From contig OZ018416.1 of NCBI GenBank assembly GCA_963969595.1, positions 18,430,065-18,494,064 on the forward strand: 64,000 bases of DNA. Reading direction: 5' to 3'. The DNA is from Neckera pumila (lineage: Eukaryota > Streptophyta > Bryopsida > Hypnales > Neckeraceae). Under the pieces are notes generated by a model. It was not told where the DNA came from. It saw only the letters and a list, made by a program, of their open reading frames with translations, and did not search any database. How positions within the stretch are numbered: position 1 is the stretch's first letter; every line of letters begins with the position of its first letter. This document shows, piece by piece, positions 58,987 through 64,000 of the stretch. Made by a program: the position numbers and the translations under genes.

Positions 58987-61709
58987 AAAATATTATTTCC
59001 TTCTTTTGTGCAAGTTTTATCTTTTAATACGTGCAGCTTGCAAATACCAAGTGGGAACATACCTTAACTCAAGCACAATAATAAGTATTCTAATTTGTTT
59101 TTTTAAAAGGAATGATAATAAGCACCTTAATTAGTAACCCAAGCATAAAATTTAGTAAGTTAATTAGTAACTAAGGTATACTAATTAGTAGCCATCAAAC
59201 TCAATAATAATTTAGCCCACCTACCAATATCAATCAGCACATTGACCCTGAAGCGCTCCGACGTCCATATTTTGGACGGTGAACAGATGCCTTTGAGGCA
59301 TTGTTTCATCCAACTTAGTTCTCATTCATCCAATGCAAAACTTGATCTAGTAAAAGACAACCTTCTTTAATGTCCAGATTCATGAAATTCCAGTAAATGA
59401 TGTTCCGGTACAAAGATATAAGCAAAAATGTGCAAAAATTTAGAAAAAGGATTGAGACGTTTAGATGTTAACAATTAGTACAAATATTAAACTCATGTTG
59501 CACAACTGCAAAAGTCTAGTTGGTAAAGGAAGGAGATTCATAAATTATGTAGGTGAAGTACAATCACCTTTACTAGAAAAAAGAGGCACTTTCCAAAGAA
59601 AACCAAGATACATTGGAGGCACCCCAAATCGTCAAAATAAGGAATTCAGCATAGTTGAAGGCACCTATTCCTAAAAATAATATTGGCAAGTGAAAATCAT
59701 GAATATTAAAAAAAAATAGATTTTTTTTATTGTAGTACGTAATTTCTATGATTTTTCAAAGTGTTGGCTCTCTAGACCACTAAAACTTTCCCATAGGTGT
59801 TCCCTAAACCGAAATCTGCAAAAATCAGCTCTCAGCAAATGAGAAGTAAATATGTGTCTTTCAAATGCATCAACGAATTAGAATTAAATATTTGTAAAAC
59901 ACTTCAATGGATGGTTATGGATAGATTTGGTGACAATCTAGGATTCAAGAATGGGGGCAAGGACAAGAATGGATTCTACCTTAGTACCTTACAAGTTACC
60001 AAGCCCCAATTATCCGGCATCTCGTATGGGGGATTGGGACCCTCCTTCTCCAAAAATTTAAGGATACAGGCAGTTGGTGGTGGGTGGGAGTCTTCCCTAT
60101 CCGAATGAAATTCTTTCAGACAGGGGTAGGAAATGGGGTTGTTGGGGATGCTCAGATAACCTTATTGTGAGGGTGGATGCCATTCCAAAAATTTGGAAGA
60201 AAATAAAAAAATAAAAATCATATTTAGATTTTACTCACTTTACTCACTTTAGTGTAAAAGATCCTACCGTAAATCAGATTGGGAAATTCAAGAAACAAAA
60301 AAATAAACTCTTTAACCAATAATAGGGGTAGACCATTATATTTATTTGATATACATAGGGAATTTTTGGGTAGTGAATCCCATTCTTCTAATTAATAAAT
60401 TGCTAGTGTATAGGGAATTTCATGAAAATGGCATGTTTCCATACACCGTTTTCAAACTACATGGTTTAAACCATAAAAGTGCCATCTAGGACAGGTGTAT
60501 ATTTCAAACCACATGGTCTAAATTGTAAAAAGTGCCAAAGTTGCGAAATGACTGCCATTTTAACAAAATTCCCCATATGTCCAATATTAGAAGCATTAGT
60601 TTCCAAATTTCATTGCTACTTTTGGAGGAGTCTGAAAAGCATGACCCAAAGAGGGTTGAAGTCCATTGTCAAGAAGTTTTGGCTGAGAAACTGTTTCGAG
60701 ATTTGCAACCCTCAGAAAAAAGGGGGTTTCAGTGATTAATTAATTAATGGGAGACTTTGGGCAGTTCCGTCAGTTCTCCCTGAATTGGAGTCCATGTTAC
60801 TATTCCCAATGGGTGGTTTGGGGAAATAGTGTTTGAAAATCTTTCAACTAGGGGTCAAAAGCGGTGGAAAAAAGGGGTCTATTCAGTTCTCTACCACCAC
60901 CCCAAAAAACTTAAAATAATGAATTTTTACATGTGACTACTGTATTGCAAATGGGGGCATGCGACTACTGTATTGCCTACGGTGGCCTCTTTGCATATGG
61001 GAGCCCTTTCTGGCTCTTATTAGGTAGGTAACTAGGTATGGTCTATTTTTTATTTTGTTGCATTTTAATTTTTCCATCTGTGTATAGAGGTAGTTCCTCT
61101 CAACCGCATTTACCTCCCTCAATTTGGACACTGGGGCTATTCAATCTTCCAAGTAGGGTTATAAAATGCAAGGCAGAGGAATAAGTCCATGAAGACTTTT
61201 AAATAAATAAATAGGTACAATAGAAGATGCTTTGCTTTTACAATAAACCGTTCTTTTTTTGAGTGAGGTAGCTATTCAAAATTCTTCTTGTTTGCTTTTG
61301 TCAACAAATGCACATGTCATTGTTTACCCAGTGAGGCAGGGGGCCTTTTGCATCCTTGAAAAAGAAATCCCTACACTGAATAAAATTGTTTTATTGATGA
61401 TTCCTCAGCCAACCCAATCCTTGGATTAATTGGTAAGCCCCTTCTAGGTATCTAAGAGAGCATAATACCTTTCCAGCATGGGGACGGAAGACCATGAGTC
61501 GGTTAGACAATATTATGCAAAGGTTCCTCTACTTTAGTAAAGAGCCAAAAAAGCTGTGAATCATACATGACCCATAGATACAAAACATTGTTAACCATTT
61601 CTTAAGGGGAGGTTTTGCCTTCCTTGCCATATAGGGCGCCTTCAATAAAATCAAGTAAAAATTAATTTTGGTTTTGCATATTGCAGTCTGCATGTTATTT
61701 GGTTCAGTG
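58987..61709. other. Intergenic, no supported gene
   Basis: Contains short direct repeats (ACCATAAAAGTGCC and AATTGTAAAAAGTGCC near 60470-60535; GCGACTACTGTATTGC with TGTGACTACTGTATTGC near 60935-60977). The open frames at 59797-60108 and 60479-60739 have no recognisable domain. Confidence 0.45.
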
Positions 61710-62655
61710 TTATCTCCCGTAAAGGATTAAGGTGATTTTCCTATCAAAAATATTCAAAATTGTCATCTCTACTGCAAAGAGAAAAGAACTTAAAATTTTT
61801 TTTTTTTTCATATCTAACCATAAGATCTTATATTTGACTAGGATATGAATACGTGGAAGAAATTTCAAAAACTTTGACCATGCAGATTGTAAGATATATG
61901 CATTTAAAGTGAAGAAAACAAGTTTTTTTTGCACCTTGCTTAACTAGATTTTTTGGCTTTGAATCTTTTTAGTTCAAATTTTTTGCACTATTGATTTTTA
62001 TTTTTTATTTATTTATGTTAAGTATTTGAGTCGAGAATCTCCCAAAAAAAATTTCACTCATTAAAATAGCACTTAATAGCACTTAATTTTCACTCATTAA
62101 AAATTGTTAAGTAGAGGTGGATCCAAGATTGAAAAAAAACTAAATTGTTAATAGCTTTTAAATGGAATTGAATCACAATAATCCCAATGGTGAGATTGCT
62201 TCAGCAAGAAAATCTAACCTTGTCTAACAACTTTTTTTGAAAAATTCAAAAAATTGCATTTTATAATGAAATCTACAAGTTATTTTTTCAAGAAGATGCT
62301 TAGAGTGCCCAAAAAACTAAGATTGTCCATAAATTTCTCATAATTAGTCCAAATTGAATGAAACATAGCTTCACATGTAGACAAAAATATAATCTTTGAA
62401 AAAAAAATTTGAAAAAAAATTATTTTGAATTTTTGTGATTTTTTTTGTGTTGCCCGCCAAACTCTATTTTTGCTTATTGAATCATAACTTTTGCTCCCGG
62501 GCATCAATTGAAATAAAAGTTATATATTCACAAAGCTCTTGCAAAAATACACAACTTCAAAAAATCCCAAAAAATATCTCTAAAAATTGAGACAGTAGGA
62601 ACCTACCCGGACCCAATTTGTCCTCCGAGGGGACAAATGGTCCTTTAAGGGTTAA
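61710..62655. mobile_element. TTAA-family element, subfamily B, copy B2
   Basis: Collinear with 29948-30867. The left end is decayed (TTATCTCCCGTAAAGG) and the right end reads GGTCCTTTAAGGGTTAA. No coding frame. Confidence 0.75.
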
Positions 62656-62775
62656 TTTGAAGTCTTCCTAGATATTTCAAAAGGGATATACTTCTTTCTT
62701 TGGGATCTTGAGGAAGAAAATACAACATTACACAATGTTATATATCTTATTAATGAGGGGGTCAAATCTCCTTGG

Positions 62776-62780
<5 letters not shown>

Positions 62781-62817
<37 letters not shown>
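62781..62817. repeat. (TA)n microsatellite
   Basis: About 18 uninterrupted TA units. Confidence 0.95.
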
Positions 62818-62820
<3 letters not shown>

Positions 62821-64000
62821 TGGTTTTAACCATGCTAAGCTCTCAAGGATGGTAGCTTAGTTTAATTTTATGGTGGAGAAAATTGCAAAAATTGTCCTCA
62901 CAAGTTATAAGGAGAATTTTTTTTTCACAAACTAGCGATTGGCGCTTGCTTTGCTGCATATTAAATATATTGCTTTCATCAATTTTTTGTGTGATAGAAT
63001 GTAGATAAACAAAGTATGTATAATCTTTAAATGAAAATATTGACATCCTCATACAATATTCTTTGAAAAAATCATGGAAGAAATTTATATAGTGCAATAT
63101 AAAGTAATTAAACAAAATCTTTATATCATAATTTTTACAAAATAACCTTTGCAAAGATGAAAACATTGCAATAAGAATAAATTAATCAAGTGAACAATGT
63201 AAGTAGAATCTTCACATTTGAATATGTAGAGCAACACTAGCAGTTGGTGCTTCTTTATTCTTTTATATCACATTTTAAAAAGACATGGAATTTATCTATA
63301 GTCTTGTTGTCTGAAAAGTTTCTTTGAAATTTTTTTAGAAGTATCCATTTGATTTTCAAATATTTCACGAAAAGAATACATAATATATAGTAGAAAGTAT
63401 CCTATGGCTATTACAAAAGCAATTGAATTTCTATAATATTATTCAAAATTGAATTGTGATATTATAGAGGTCGTTGTGATTTTAATAGTATGAAAAATAG
63501 GTAAAATAGTGGATCAAATTCATATCATTTGACTTTAATCCCTAAAGAAGTGACATTAAAATTTTAAACAATAAATGAAGGTAAATCATGCATTTCAACC
63601 AACACCAAAAAATCCCTCAATTAATTGCAAATTTGTTGCAAGTATAATCTTTTATTGCCCAACATATCCATTTTTCGTTGTTGTCATCCAAACAAGTGCC
63701 AATGTATTTGCAAAAACGATCATTGTCATTTATTAATTTTTTCTTTGATATTTTTTAATATTTTCAATTCTTTTCTGCAAATATTATTTAGAATTTAAAG
63801 TGTAAACTTTAGCATGTTTCACCTCAATAATTTATTTTATTTGTTAGAAACAAGTGGCATGGACTTGTCCATCTGTACATCCTTTGCTAGCTGGATGGTC
63901 ATTTGTGTTTTGGGTATGTCAATTTTCAAGAGCTATATACTTTCATAACTGTTTCATATGTATTTTGATGAGAATATTCATGGGATGTTTTTCATGTAGG
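62818..64000. other. AT-rich intergenic, no gene seen
   Basis: A possible TTAA-family left end (TTAATCCCTAAAGAAG) lies at 63535, but no right end falls inside the window. The 107-codon minus frame at 62843-63166 is AT-rich and shows no domain. Confidence 0.45.

Overview
This is nuclear DNA from a land plant. The evidence is multi-exon genes with GT-AG introns, a phi-class glutathione S-transferase (GSTF) family with its usual three-exon layout, an LRR receptor kinase of the plant-specific LRR-VIII type, TTTAGGG-type telomere-like repeats, and CACTA-type transposon ends (CACTACAAGA). The window is gene-poor and AT-rich between genes, and it is crowded with small non-autonomous transposons. I cannot place the species. 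The short introns do not suggest a conifer, and nothing decides between a bryophyte, a lycophyte or fern, and a flowering plant.

Layout. 1-8.09 kb: no gene; retroposon tails, terminal-inverted-repeat (TIR) elements and a LINE fragment. 8.09-13.10 kb and about 16.69-24.23 kb: two copies of a segmental duplication, each carrying one GSTF gene on the minus strand (11737-12957 and 22738-24073). The second copy is about 2.5 kb longer, and four insertions visible in it (a CACTA element, a Harbinger-like element, a TA-flanked element and a LINE fragment) account for the difference. 13.1-16.7 kb: spacer with a roughly 300-bp tandem triplication and a dispersed repeat. 24.2-43.6 kb: no convincing gene, many nested repeats. 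43.69-52.55 kb: one 19-exon minus-strand gene for a 950-residue LRR receptor kinase close to Arabidopsis At1g06840. 52.6-64 kb: promoter region of that gene, then more repeats.

The three genes have no evident joint pathway. The GSTs are cytosolic detoxification enzymes and the kinase is a plasma-membrane receptor.

The most unusual content is the set of TIR families, several of which can be dated or delimited from within the window because an unoccupied copy of the same host repeat is also present: (a) elements of about 0.6-1 kb bounded by TTAA and CCCCTAAAGG ends, a piggyBac-like arrangement; (b) 284-416-bp elements with CATTAG...CTAATG ends whose filled/empty comparisons show little or no target-site duplication; (c) TA-flanked elements with AGGTAG...CTACCT ends; (d) palindromic CACTA elements; (e) one TTA-flanked Harbinger-like element. 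Boundaries and alignments were made by eye.
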